Assembly: GCA_019117495.1 (NCBI GenBank)
Contig: DWZP01000025.1
Location: 16,077-80,076, forward strand
Direction: 5' to 3'
DNA: 64,000 nt
Source: Fusicatenibacter_A intestinipullorum
GTDB taxonomy: Bacteria > Bacillota > Negativicutes > Acidaminococcales > Acidaminococcaceae
The translations under genes were made by a program, and so were the position numbers. Every line of letters starts with the position of its first letter. Within the stretch, counting starts at the first letter, position 1. This document shows positions 56,502-64,000 of the stretch, one piece after another. Under the pieces are notes generated by a model. It did no database searches. It was not told where the DNA came from and saw only the letters and a list, made by a program, of their open reading frames with translations.

Positions 56502-57329
56502 ATGAAACTGCGCTCTAAACCAATGACCAAAGAACAAATAAAGCAGTACCTGCATAAGCTCCAGCTGGAAAATTTTACACCCAGGGCTGATTTAGCAACA
56601 CTGCAGAAACTGCATGACGCGCATTTAAAATACATCCCCTATGATAATTTTGACTGCCTTAACAGTAAAATTACCTCGCTCAGGCGCGATAAAATGTTTG
56701 ACAAACTCATTCTGCACAACCGCGGCGGCATTTGTTTTGAGCTGAACGGGCTGTACGCCTGGCTGCTCGAATCGCTGGGCTTTAATTTCGTCAGCTTCGC
56801 CGGGCGCTTCATTAATAAAATAAACGTGTACCAGATGCGCCAGCACCGCAACATGTGCGTAACCATTGACGGCAAACGCTATATCACAGACGTCGGCGTC
56901 AACAGCGAAAGCCCGCGCATACCGCTTTTGCTGGAAGAACAGCGCGTGCAGAGCGACGGCATCAGCCAGTACAAATTTACGCTCGATGAGTTTTGGGGCT
57001 GGCTGCTGTGGCAGAAGGAAAAAGGCAAACCGTGGAAACGCATGCTTGGTTTTACCGAAGAACCGCAGCTGGAAAAAGATTACGTTTTCCCTTCTTTCTG
57101 GTGCGACGCTCATCCAGATTCGCCCTTTAACAAAGAAAAAGAGCTTTCCATCTTCCGCGAGGACTGCAACATCACCATCCGCGGCAACTTTTTAAAATTT
57201 TACCTGAGCGGCAGGGTTAAATACCGCTATAAAATAAAAAACGGCGCCGATTTAAAAGAAGTGCTGTGGGAATACTTTGGCATTAATGTGGAATACCGCC
57301 TGAAAAACGACGGTATGGACTACGAATGA
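56502..57329 (+). CDS. nat: arylamine N-acetyltransferase
   Basis: 275 residues; ATG 56502 follows GGAG by 9 bases, earlier in-frame starts overlap it. The cysteine-protease-like triad is present: Cys78 in RGGICFELNGLY, His115 in QHRNMCVTIDGKRYITDVG, Asp130 in the same segment. Length and the N-terminal PYDNFDCLN element match the NAT family, which moves acetyl (or longer acyl) groups from CoA to arylamines, hydrazines or natural-product amines. Gut-bacterial NATs can act on drugs such as 5-aminosalicylate. Seven bases separate it from the CCA-adding enzyme gene, so the two are co-transcribed. Confidence 0.88.
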   Translation: MKLRSKPMTKEQIKQYLHKLQLENFTPRADLATLQKLHDAHLKYIPYDNFDCLNSKITSLRRDKMFDKLILHNRGGICFELNGLYAWLLESLGFNFVSFAGRFINKINVYQMRQHRNMCVTIDGKRYITDVGVNSESPRIPLLLEEQRVQSDGISQYKFTLDEFWGWLLWQKEKGKPWKRMLGFTEEPQLEKDYVFPSFWCDAHPDSPFNKEKELSIFREDCNITIRGNFLKFYLSGRVKYRYKIKNGADLKEVLWEYFGINVEYRLKNDGMDYE

Positions 57330-57336
57330 GGTAAAA

Positions 57337-58839
57337 ATGACTGCAATACCGGATTATGTAAAAAAAATACTGCATATGCTTACAGAAGCAGGCTATGAGG
57401 CTTACATTGTCGGCGGCGCCGTGCGCGATTTGCTTTTAAAACTGCCGCCCGGCGATTTTGACATTACCACCAGCGCCACGCCGGAAGAAATCAGTGCGGT
57501 ATGCCGTGCCAACAATATTAAAACCATTGATAACCTTGGGCAGAACTTTGGCTGCGTGGTTGCCGTTATAGACGGCGCACCTGCGGAAATTACCACCTTC
57601 CGCGGAGAAAGTTACGGCGCTGACGCCCACAAGCCGGAAAAAGTATGGTTCAGCAAATCGCTGCGCGAAGATTTAAGCCGCCGAGACTTTACCGTTAACG
57701 CCATGGCAATGGATATTAACGGCAAAATATATGATTACCATAACGGCATGGAAGATTTACAAAACCATATTCTGCGCACCGTAGGCGACGCTAGGCAGCG
57801 TTACAGCGAAGACGCACTGCGTATGCTGCGCGCCTGCCGTTTTGTTGCCCAGCTTGGCTTTGACTATGTGCAGGAAAATGGCGTACTGCCGCCCTTCGGC
57901 AAAGAAAATACTCCTTACTATATGCCGCGCAATTTCAGTTTTCCCACCGGAAACTGCGCCGGTTTATCGCTTGAACGCGTGCGCACCGAACTTAATAAAC
58001 TGCTTACGGGCAAATATGCAGGCAAAGGCCTGATGCTGCTGATGGCAACAGGGCTGACAGACGCTAAATGCCGCGTAAAAGAAAACGGCGCATATCATGA
58101 AATTGATATTCTGCCGGAACTGCGCCACCTGGAAGGGCTGCCGCAAAACAGGCGCTTTCACTGTTACAATGCCTGGGAGCATACGTTAAAAGCAGTTGAT
58201 AACAGCCCGCGCGATTTAACTATCCGCTGGGCCATGCTGCTGCACGACCTCGGCAAAGGCATGCCCGGCATCCGCGGCACCCATCCGGATGGTTCGCCCA
58301 GTGACCACGGGCACGAAGCTTTAAGCGCAGTTATGGCGCAGAACGTAATGACGCGCCTGCGCTACCCTAAAGATTTTGCCAAACGCGTTGTATGGCTGGT
58401 ATCGCGCCATATGCGCTTTGCACCGATGATGTTTACCAAAGAACGCACGCTGACGCGCTGGGTACGTGCCGAAGCTGCCAGCGGCGAATTCCGTACCTCC
58501 AAAGATTTAACGGAAGCCTTTACGCAGCTGAAAGAAGTGTTTTTGGCAGATATGGGCGCAACGCACGCTGGCAACAATCCGCAGCTGATGGCAGAAGGGC
58601 GCGAACTGGCAGATGCCGTGATAGAAATTGCCCGCACTAAAATGCCGGTGCATACTGCCGACCTTGCCGTAAACGGAGCCGACCTTGCGCAAATTATAAC
58701 GAACGGCGCGGAAACTGGCACATTTTTAAAATACCTGCTGGAACGTGTCCGCTGCGGCAATTTGCCCAACGAACGTGCAGCACTGCTTGAAGCGGCAAAA
58801 CACCGCCAGCAAAAAACATCTGCCAAAGCAAAATTTTAA
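57337..58839 (+). CDS. cca: CCA tRNA nucleotidyltransferase with HD domain
   Basis: 500 residues, ATG 57337 behind GAGGTAAA. Class II nucleotidyltransferase head: YIVGGAVRDLLL at 20-31 and the catalytic DFDITT at 38-43; RRDFTVNAMAMDI near 112 and DALRMLRACRFVAQLGF near 153 are the templating motifs B and C/D. An HD domain follows near 295-345 (MLLHDLGKGMPG, then HGHEALSA). It adds or repairs the CCA end of tRNAs. The 58.8-59.2 kb tRNA genes lie just downstream but with their own promoter. Confidence 0.95.
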   Translation: MTAIPDYVKKILHMLTEAGYEAYIVGGAVRDLLLKLPPGDFDITTSATPEEISAVCRANNIKTIDNLGQNFGCVVAVIDGAPAEITTFRGESYGADAHKPEKVWFSKSLREDLSRRDFTVNAMAMDINGKIYDYHNGMEDLQNHILRTVGDARQRYSEDALRMLRACRFVAQLGFDYVQENGVLPPFGKENTPYYMPRNFSFPTGNCAGLSLERVRTELNKLLTGKYAGKGLMLLMATGLTDAKCRVKENGAYHEIDILPELRHLEGLPQNRRFHCYNAWEHTLKAVDNSPRDLTIRWAMLLHDLGKGMPGIRGTHPDGSPSDHGHEALSAVMAQNVMTRLRYPKDFAKRVVWLVSRHMRFAPMMFTKERTLTRWVRAEAASGEFRTSKDLTEAFTQLKEVFLADMGATHAGNNPQLMAEGRELADAVIEIARTKMPVHTADLAVNGADLAQIITNGAETGTFLKYLLERVRCGNLPNERAALLEAAKHRQQKTSAKAKF

Positions 58840-58847
58840 ATTTTATA

Positions 58848-58876
58848 TTGTACCTGCAAATGCAAAGTGCTATACT
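58848..58876 (+). promoter_or_regulatory. promoter of the tRNA cluster
   Basis: TTGTAC (58848-58853), 17-bp spacer, TATACT (58871-58876), ending 10 bp before the first tRNA 5' end. Confidence 0.7.
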
Positions 58877-58886
58877 TAATTTGTAT

Positions 58887-58918
58887 GGGGACGTAGCTCA
58901 GCTGGGAGAGCCAGCGCA
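58887..58918 (+). pseudogene. broken tRNA: 5' acceptor and D-arm only
   Basis: GGGGACG, TA, then GCTCAGCTGGGAGAGC form a normal acceptor strand and D-arm, but the sequence after about 58918 has no anticodon arm, T-arm or CCA. The start is properly placed behind the promoter, so an original first tRNA of the cluster appears truncated. Confidence 0.65.
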
Positions 58919-58992
58919 ACATAACACCTGCCCTACCAAAACAGCAAATTGCACAAACAAGTCAAGCGAAAATATACAAAATAACCAAATAT

Positions 58993-59068
58993 GGGCCTGT
59001 AGCGCAGTTGGGAGCGCATCACATTCGCATTGTGGGGGTCGTCGGTTCGAATCCGATCAGGTCCACCA
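58993..59068 (+). tRNA. tRNA-Ala (anticodon CGC)
   Basis: Complete 76-nt cloverleaf with CCA: acceptor GGGCCTG/CAGGTCC containing the G3-U70 alanine identity pair, D-arm GCGCAGTTGGGAGCGC, anticodon arm TCACA-TTCGCAT-TGTGG (anticodon CGC, reading GCG), T-arm GTCGGTTCGAATCCGAT. Terminator follows 3 bp on. Confidence 0.93.
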
Positions 59069-59070
59069 GA

Positions 59071-59103
59071 AAAAGCCGTGAAACCATAAGTTTCACGGCT
59101 TTT
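59071..59103 (+). terminator. terminator after tRNA-Ala
   Basis: AAAAGCCGTGAAA (59071-59083) with its perfect complement (59091-59103), followed by TTGC. Confidence 0.88.
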
Positions 59104-59128
59104 TTGCAACTTTTTTCGCAAAAATGCT

Positions 59129-59206
59129 GGGCCCGTAGCTCAACCGTTTCCGCTCTATTTCCCGTCCCAGCCCCCGCTCCGTTCGCATCCGCTATTCGGG
59201 ACACCA
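59129..59206 (+). pseudogene. degenerate tRNA-like sequence at the edge of the recombinase region
   Basis: Starts GGGCCCGTAGCTCAAC, a normal tRNA 5' end through the D-stem, and 78 bases later reads GGGACACCA; between lies GTTCGCATCC, like a T-loop. Stems no longer pair, so no functional tRNA. Either a decayed tRNA or a tRNA split at about 59144 by the adjoining foreign segment. Confidence 0.4.
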
Positions 59207-59368
59207 GAAACGATCATTATTTTTCTTCTCCGCCCCTCGGGAAAAGCAAAAAAAAATCTGGAAATGAATGATTCACATCCAAGCATATTGTACAAGACGG
59301 TTCGCATTTCCTTTGTGCAGTGTTTCCAGTATCTACGCTGAAAGCACTTCAGAGGCATATAGCCTGCT
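59207..59368. other. untranslated end of the foreign segment
   Basis: No gene seen. It lies between the broken tRNA and the stop codon of the recombinase gene, the usual place for the attachment site of a serine-recombinase element; the crossover sequence cannot be identified without the opposite end. Confidence 0.35.
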
Positions 59369-60601
59369 TTAGAAAATCTCTATTTCGTTCTGGAACAACA
59401 CCTCGATATGACCATAAGTAAAGATATTCACCCGCTCAATCCACTGACACAAAATCATCTTCCGGATCGAGAACTCCGCTTCCATCGCTTTGTCGTACAG
59501 CTTTTGCAGTTCAGGATGGGTATCCACATGACATTTTAACTGACGCAGCACTTCTTTGTCGATCCGCTCCGCCCGATAAGTACTCTGTGTAGAACATCGC
59601 TCACGGTGCTGAACCCGATTGTAGCATTTATAGCCGGGGATTCTCTCATTTTGCTCCGTCACACGATGGATTCTTCGCACAGTTGAAGCAAATACTCTTC
59701 CTCCACAGCAGCCGCAGTAAACATTTCCCGATAACAGCGCTTTTCCCACCAGCTTTTTGGGAAGCTGCCCTTGCTTTCTCTTCTCCATTACTTGCTGTGC
59801 CGCCTGAAATGTTTCCGGTGAGATGATTTGCAATTCCGGGTTGAGCTGTGAACGAACCCCTCCTCTGCACATGACTCCGGTGAACAACTCTCGGTGTAAA
59901 AATGCGTTAATGGAGCTTGGATGGAACACTTCACCATTCCGGTCATAGATACCCTGTGCTGCAAGCTCTGTCGCAATTCTTCGTCCGCCATATCCGTACC
60001 GGATATAGTAGTCGAAGACTATACGGATGACCTCTGCTTCACCAGGTATGATTTGCAGATCATGCACATCACGTCCCCTGGGGTTGACCCGCCCCGTTTT
60101 GACAAGCCTATAACCATACGGTGCTCTTCCTCCACAGTAGAAGCCCTCACTGGTAAGCTGCTGCATCCGGGTCTTGGTCCGTTCGGAGATTTTCAAACTT
60201 TCACCGGAAGCCTGCCAATAGCGAATGTAATTGATCAGCTTATCGGCATGGCTCTCAAATCTCTGCGGTCCCTCTCGGGCACTCCAAATCTCAATTCCCA
60301 GCATGGAGAGATCCTCTACAAAAAACGGAGTCTCCGAATCCCGTCGCCCCAATCGGTCAAACATAAAGACAAGAAGGATGTCAAACTTATGTTGTTTGGC
60401 ATCCTTCTTGATTTGCTGCAGCACTCTGCGGTCCGCTGTGGGGGTCTTGAATCCAGAGATTCCTTTCTCGTAGAACTCCTTGATGATTTTCCAGCCGCGA
60501 GCGGCGGCGAACTCCTGGCACGCCTGGCGCTGCATGGGAATGTCTTCCTCGTGCAACTGCTGGATAGTAGATACCCGGTACAGGCAATAGACATGATTCA
60601 T
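59369..60601 (-). CDS. serine recombinase of the resolvase/integrase (large) type
   Basis: 411 residues; ATG 60601 behind GGAGGAG (a longer frame to 60646 lacks a ribosome site). Resolvase domain 3-140 with catalytic Ser11 in YRVST, then FDRLGRR near 80 and SARE near 106. Recombinase domain about 170-270 (GGRAPYGYRLV, EAEVIRIVFDYYI, GGRRIATELAAQGI, SSINAFLHRELFTGVM), zinc ribbon near 305-360 with CGCCGG, and a C-terminal IERVNIFTYGHIEVLF strand. A site-specific integrase of the kind that moves integrative elements and phages; shorter than the usual 450-550 because the coiled-coil is reduced. Points away from the STAND gene's end and lies 225 bp from the broken tRNA. Confidence 0.9.
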   Translation of the reverse strand: MNHVYCLYRVSTIQQLHEEDIPMQRQACQEFAAARGWKIIKEFYEKGISGFKTPTADRRVLQQIKKDAKQHKFDILLVFMFDRLGRRDSETPFFVEDLSMLGIEIWSAREGPQRFESHADKLINYIRYWQASGESLKISERTKTRMQQLTSEGFYCGGRAPYGYRLVKTGRVNPRGRDVHDLQIIPGEAEVIRIVFDYYIRYGYGGRRIATELAAQGIYDRNGEVFHPSSINAFLHRELFTGVMCRGGVRSQLNPELQIISPETFQAAQQVMEKRKQGQLPKKLVGKALLSGNVYCGCCGGRVFASTVRRIHRVTEQNERIPGYKCYNRVQHRERCSTQSTYRAERIDKEVLRQLKCHVDTHPELQKLYDKAMEAEFSIRKMILCQWIERVNIFTYGHIEVLFQNEIEIF

Positions 60602-60705
60602 TGTACACTCCTCCTTAGGTAGAATAAGAGGATTATACAATGCCATTTTCTGTCTGGATTCCCAAAAGTTTAAATAGGAGAATCTCGGAATCTATGGTAT
60701 CTTTT

Positions 60706-63700
60706 CTACTCAAAATCATCAATCATATCTGACAACGGTTTGATATCATGCAGATTGCTCATAAACAATTGGTCCCAAATATTTAAACAGATCTCAGTAA
60801 TGAAGGGATCGTTTTTCCCTTTATCGAACAAACAGACCACACATTTTACCAAGTCGGTTACAATAAGTCTCTCACCTCTTTCTGGTGGCATCTGAGAAAG
60901 GCTATTACCAATTGTCTCTAAAACGAGAGCAAAGCTGCAAATGTTTTCATCGCTTTTATACAGATAGTCCAAAAAAGAATGAAAGAGATGAACACTTTGC
61001 CGCGATTCCATTAAGTGAACCAGAAACTCTTCATCCCTTTTTATTTCAATGCATCGATCAAAGAAAAGACGATTGAACCCTTGCAACTCATCCGATGAAT
61101 GATCCATCAAATGGATCAGAACCATCTTACTCTTTTCATGATACTCATCCGAATTAAAAGAGGCAACAGCTTGTGAACAGATTCGGCCTTGTTGTTTTGC
61201 GCTAAATTGATGTGACATGATAAATTGCAATGCTTTTTGGTCATTATGAAAGATTCCAACTGCACACAGTAAGCCAGCAGCACATTCAGCTAAGTCATCA
61301 ATCTCGGACAAACAGGCTTTTATTAATATTCCTCTATAGTAAGTGTTACGGTTATCATATTCCCGAGACAAAATATCCCAATATCCATGGGCCGCAACAA
61401 CACGCAAGTCATCTCCTGTGAGCGAAGTAAAAATTTCAACTGAAAAAGCCTTTTCGATATTATAATAGGGCCGAACGCAATCCATCACCGCAAAACGCAC
61501 AGCATGATTAGGATCCTTGCTTGCTAATAGAATCGTACTTTTTAGTTTATCTCCCAAATCATAATGTTCCCAAAGTAAAGCTGCGATGGCATGGAGAGCA
61601 CACCCGCGTGCGCAGTTGATTGAATTTTGAAGGAGTGAATGAGTTGATTTGTGCTCAGGATCTGAACTGCTTGTAACGCCGTATTCATCTTTACCTGGGT
61701 GAGGATGATTTAATGCAATTTCCCTTAGGATATTGATGACATCATCTGACCACATCTCATTTGGGTGTTTTTCAATCACATGTGAGACAGCCATAGCGAT
61801 GTTGAGATTTTTGCTGTGCCCATAGCGCTGAATAACCTTGCTTACAAGCTCAACATCAAACTCCCCGTTTGAACTATTCTCAGATAATGCGTACAGGACA
61901 TGAGAAATGTACCCTTCATAACAATTTTCCGGAAAAGACAAGGAAAGTTTGGCAAATCTGAGTGGCTCCCGCTTGGCTTGACTACCAAGAGCAGATGCAA
62001 AAGTTTGATGATTCGCTTCGATGTAGTAGGGACCGTTATCAGATCCGCGCCACCTATCGTTCATTTTGTTCTGGGGGGTGGAGATAATTTGGAGCCATGT
62101 CTTATTGCTCAGTCGCTCCGTATAATTGTCTACGGGAGATACAACTGTTTTGGCTGCCCCCATGGTAAATCCACAATAAAAGTAGGGCAGTTGAATCCAA
62201 GAATTTCGGTTTACTACATTGAGCAACTGCTTAGCGTATGCAGATAAACGAGAAATGTCCATGCTTGGTAAAAGTGCTTTTTGGAAGTGTCCCCAATATG
62301 CATAGTACACAGGTATATGATGTGCTTTCCTTACATCAAGACGGCGTTTAAATATATATACCATCTGCTCAGTTGGTTCTTTCCAATTACAGATATACTG
62401 CTCCAGTTTTTGGAATAACGCCATACTGCAAACAGGAGAGAATTTTTTAATTATTTGAGCCGAATCAGTTAGATAATTATCCTTCTTTGCAGAAAACACA
62501 AATATTTTTGCAGAAACATCTTCTAAAATCCACTCTATCACCTCGTCAGCATAATCAGTGGGCAAATTTAATACAGCATGCATGATACACTCATGTCCAA
62601 CTGCAGAGATTGGATATTTTACTCCTTTAATAAACTCCATTAATTCATTAGGAGAGGATTGTGCACATTCTGCAAAGGCCTCTTTTACAATCTCTGTAAT
62701 CTCACGAACAGCAGATTCTTTAAATTCATTTGATTCCCATTCCTCGTAATCATGGCTCCATCTATCTTCTGGCCAATGTGGGAGATAATTAGATGTTACC
62801 TCACAAATCTTGGAAAATAGTTTTGTTACAAGTAGCCACGCATACTGCTTAATATAACAGGAAAGATTTCTGGAATCTTCGATATAAAGGCGTGAAATTC
62901 TTTGGCTTGGCCAACTCCCGACAATGATCTCAAACAGGTCTATGGCTCTTGAGGATGAGCGCTTAATAAGCTCATGAAATCCCCAAAAGTTTTGAAAAAG
63001 TGCTGGATCATTTTGCAAAAGCTGCATTCTAAATTCGAACATTTCATCAGAATCATCGTTTGCATCATGACATAATGTCCAGAAAATTTTGCGATCTTGT
63101 TCAGCATTCAGAAACGCAAAAAGACGCAGTCTATCTGTTACAAAATCTGGTTCTTTTGAGCTAATAGATTTTAATAGTGACAGATATTTATCTGAGGGGA
63201 AAACACGATTTGAAAGGGGGAACAATCGCATAACAAATGCAGGGTGGCCATATAACACAACTTGGGTGATATAATCTGACCACTCTGGTTTTTGTATATA
63301 TTTGTCGACGATTCTGTAAATTTCAACTGTAGGGGCATCACATTGTCCGATTATTTCAAAAACTGTGCATTTGAAGTAAAAGCGCACACAAGAAGCTTCT
63401 AATAATTCAATACTCTGCTTTTCAAATAGGATGGGATCACTGTCAAGCAAATTTTGAAGAACTGTCAACACACGATATCTAATAAAGGGTGTTTGATGAT
63501 TTTTATCTCCAATCAAGTCTTTAAGCTCATAACCCGAATAGATCTTCTCTAAAATATCTGATGTTATGAAGTAGTCTAAGAAACTCTGATGTGCAAATGA
63601 AATGCTTTTTGTATTTGGATTGCTATTTAATAGGCCTGACGAAACAAGACAATCGATTTCGTTTGTTTGATCTGTAAAGATAGCCCGTGGAAGCGAAAAG

Positions 63701-64000
63701 ACAGTTCTTCTCTCCATTGACATCACAATTTTATCTTTACAGGCAATAACCGCTTCGGATTGTAAACCAACTGAAATGCACTTTTTCTGAATCTGCTGCC
63801 ACCATGCATTCATTAACTCAAAAACTGAGGAAACACTGTTATTTTTTGCATTTTCTTCGAGCTTGGACCAAACATAAAGTGAAGATGGGGTTAGGAGTAA
63901 CTTTTGGAGTCGAGGAGAAAAATGATTATACGTTTGACCTATAACTTGAACCACATCATCCTTAGTAAACTGACTCACATTTACCTTGATCCATTGCAAC
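60706..64000 (-). CDS. C-terminal 1,097 residues of a giant STAND/NACHT-like repeat protein (N-terminus off the window)
   Basis: The frame is open to the right edge, so the true start lies beyond 64000. The first visible residues (FTKDDVVQVIGQTYNHFSPRLQKLLLTPSSLYVWSKL) look like the helical lid region following a NACHT or related NTPase; near residue 150 SISFAHQSFLDYFITSDIL matches the motif ending the winged-helix of bacterial NACHT/STAND proteins (FxHxSFxDYF). The remaining 900 residues are alpha-helical HEAT-like repeats (for example HAVRFAVMDCVRPYY, DLRVVAAHGYWDILSR). Such proteins act in anti-phage defence, sensing phage components through the repeats. Codon use and composition differ from the upstream core genes, and a recombinase is adjacent, so it is probably cargo of a mobile element. 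Confidence 0.62.
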   Translation of the reverse strand, partial: LQWIKVNVSQFTKDDVVQVIGQTYNHFSPRLQKLLLTPSSLYVWSKLEENAKNNSVSSVFELMNAWWQQIQKKCISVGLQSEAVIACKDKIVMSMERRTVFSLPRAIFTDQTNEIDCLVSSGLLNSNPNTKSISFAHQSFLDYFITSDILEKIYSGYELKDLIGDKNHQTPFIRYRVLTVLQNLLDSDPILFEKQSIELLEASCVRFYFKCTVFEIIGQCDAPTVEIYRIVDKYIQKPEWSDYITQVVLYGHPAFVMRLFPLSNRVFPSDKYLSLLKSISSKEPDFVTDRLRLFAFLNAEQDRKIFWTLCHDANDDSDEMFEFRMQLLQNDPALFQNFWGFHELIKRSSSRAIDLFEIIVGSWPSQRISRLYIEDSRNLSCYIKQYAWLLVTKLFSKICEVTSNYLPHWPEDRWSHDYEEWESNEFKESAVREITEIVKEAFAECAQSSPNELMEFIKGVKYPISAVGHECIMHAVLNLPTDYADEVIEWILEDVSAKIFVFSAKKDNYLTDSAQIIKKFSPVCSMALFQKLEQYICNWKEPTEQMVYIFKRRLDVRKAHHIPVYYAYWGHFQKALLPSMDISRLSAYAKQLLNVVNRNSWIQLPYFYCGFTMGAAKTVVSPVDNYTERLSNKTWLQIISTPQNKMNDRWRGSDNGPYYIEANHQTFASALGSQAKREPLRFAKLSLSFPENCYEGYISHVLYALSENSSNGEFDVELVSKVIQRYGHSKNLNIAMAVSHVIEKHPNEMWSDDVINILREIALNHPHPGKDEYGVTSSSDPEHKSTHSLLQNSINCARGCALHAIAALLWEHYDLGDKLKSTILLASKDPNHAVRFAVMDCVRPYYNIEKAFSVEIFTSLTGDDLRVVAAHGYWDILSREYDNRNTYYRGILIKACLSEIDDLAECAAGLLCAVGIFHNDQKALQFIMSHQFSAKQQGRICSQAVASFNSDEYHEKSKMVLIHLMDHSSDELQGFNRLFFDRCIEIKRDEEFLVHLMESRQSVHLFHSFLDYLYKSDENICSFALVLETIGNSLSQMPPERGERLIVTDLVKCVVCLFDKGKNDPFITEICLNIWDQLFMSNLHDIKPLSDMIDDFE

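Noticed and set aside
1..64000. CRISPR arrays, rRNA genes and complete insertion sequences
   Set aside because: No regularly spaced repeats, no rRNA segments and no transposase genes were seen anywhere in the window.

Overview
The window reads as chromosomal DNA of an anaerobic, amino-acid-using diderm Firmicute (class Negativicutes; an Acidaminococcaceae/Phascolarctobacterium-like organism is my best guess, from gene content only). Pointers are an NAD-type glutamate dehydrogenase, several peptidase/amidohydrolase genes, reverse rubrerythrin, the [FeFe]-hydrogenase maturase HydE, relics of a sporulating Firmicute ancestry (BofA, RicT) and proteins expected only with an outer membrane (AsmA-like, LPP20/FlgT/CsgG-like). 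No species can be proven from the sequence alone.

Layout. 1-10.5 kb: a nitrogen and peptide catabolism block (CitMHS transporter, creatininase, GntR regulator, two M20 hydrolases, YjiH/YjiG membrane pair, nitrilase, glutamate dehydrogenase, HD protein). 10.6-14.5 kb: complete potABCD spermidine/putrescine importer. 14.68-17.97 kb: a small AT-rich insertion bounded by a 50-bp duplication of the 3' half of tRNA-Arg(CCT); it carries a three-gene operon (zinc phospholipase C-like protein, small membrane protein, ComEC-like metallo-beta-lactamase-fold protein) behind a perfect CIRCE/HrcA heat-shock operator. 18-27 kb: rubrerythrin, regulators, M48 protease, CoA transferase, ThiW, AsmA-like protein and the pdxK/pdxR pair. 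27-30.6 kb: the conserved dnaX-ybaB-recR-bofA block with SRP RNA and tRNA-Ser. 30.7-37.5 kb: Usp, hydE, an unusual ClC transporter, a TIGR04076-HMA fusion, Crp/Fnr regulator and M24 peptidase, with two large hairpin structures at 35.1-35.4 kb. 37.7-42.2 kb: an AT-rich cluster of exported proteins (CAP, FlgT-like, CsgG/FlgT-C-like, helical repeat, LPP20-like) that resembles the outer-membrane H-ring proteins of polar flagella, without flagellar genes nearby. 42.5-56 kb: lysA with a TrmB-like regulator, then the conserved Firmicute information-processing clusters rsmA-rnmV-yabE-tatD-metG and rsmI-trmN6-ricT-holB-tmk-decarboxylase. Between them sits a 29-codon membrane-peptide gene facing a good antisense promoter, a candidate type I toxin-antitoxin locus. 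56.3-58.8 kb: a gutted kinase gene, an arylamine N-acetyltransferase and the CCA-adding enzyme. 58.85-59.2 kb: a damaged tRNA cluster (one intact tRNA-Ala(CGC), two broken tRNAs). 59.37 kb to the end: a foreign segment with a serine recombinase and the C-terminal 1,097 residues of a very large STAND/NACHT-like repeat protein, probably anti-phage defence cargo.

The strongest candidates for undescribed biology are the CIRCE-controlled tRNA-Arg insertion, the FlgT/CsgG/LPP20 cluster, the small-protein/antisense locus and the nested hairpin element upstream of the Crp/Fnr gene. All function statements come from reading motifs by eye; no database search was run.
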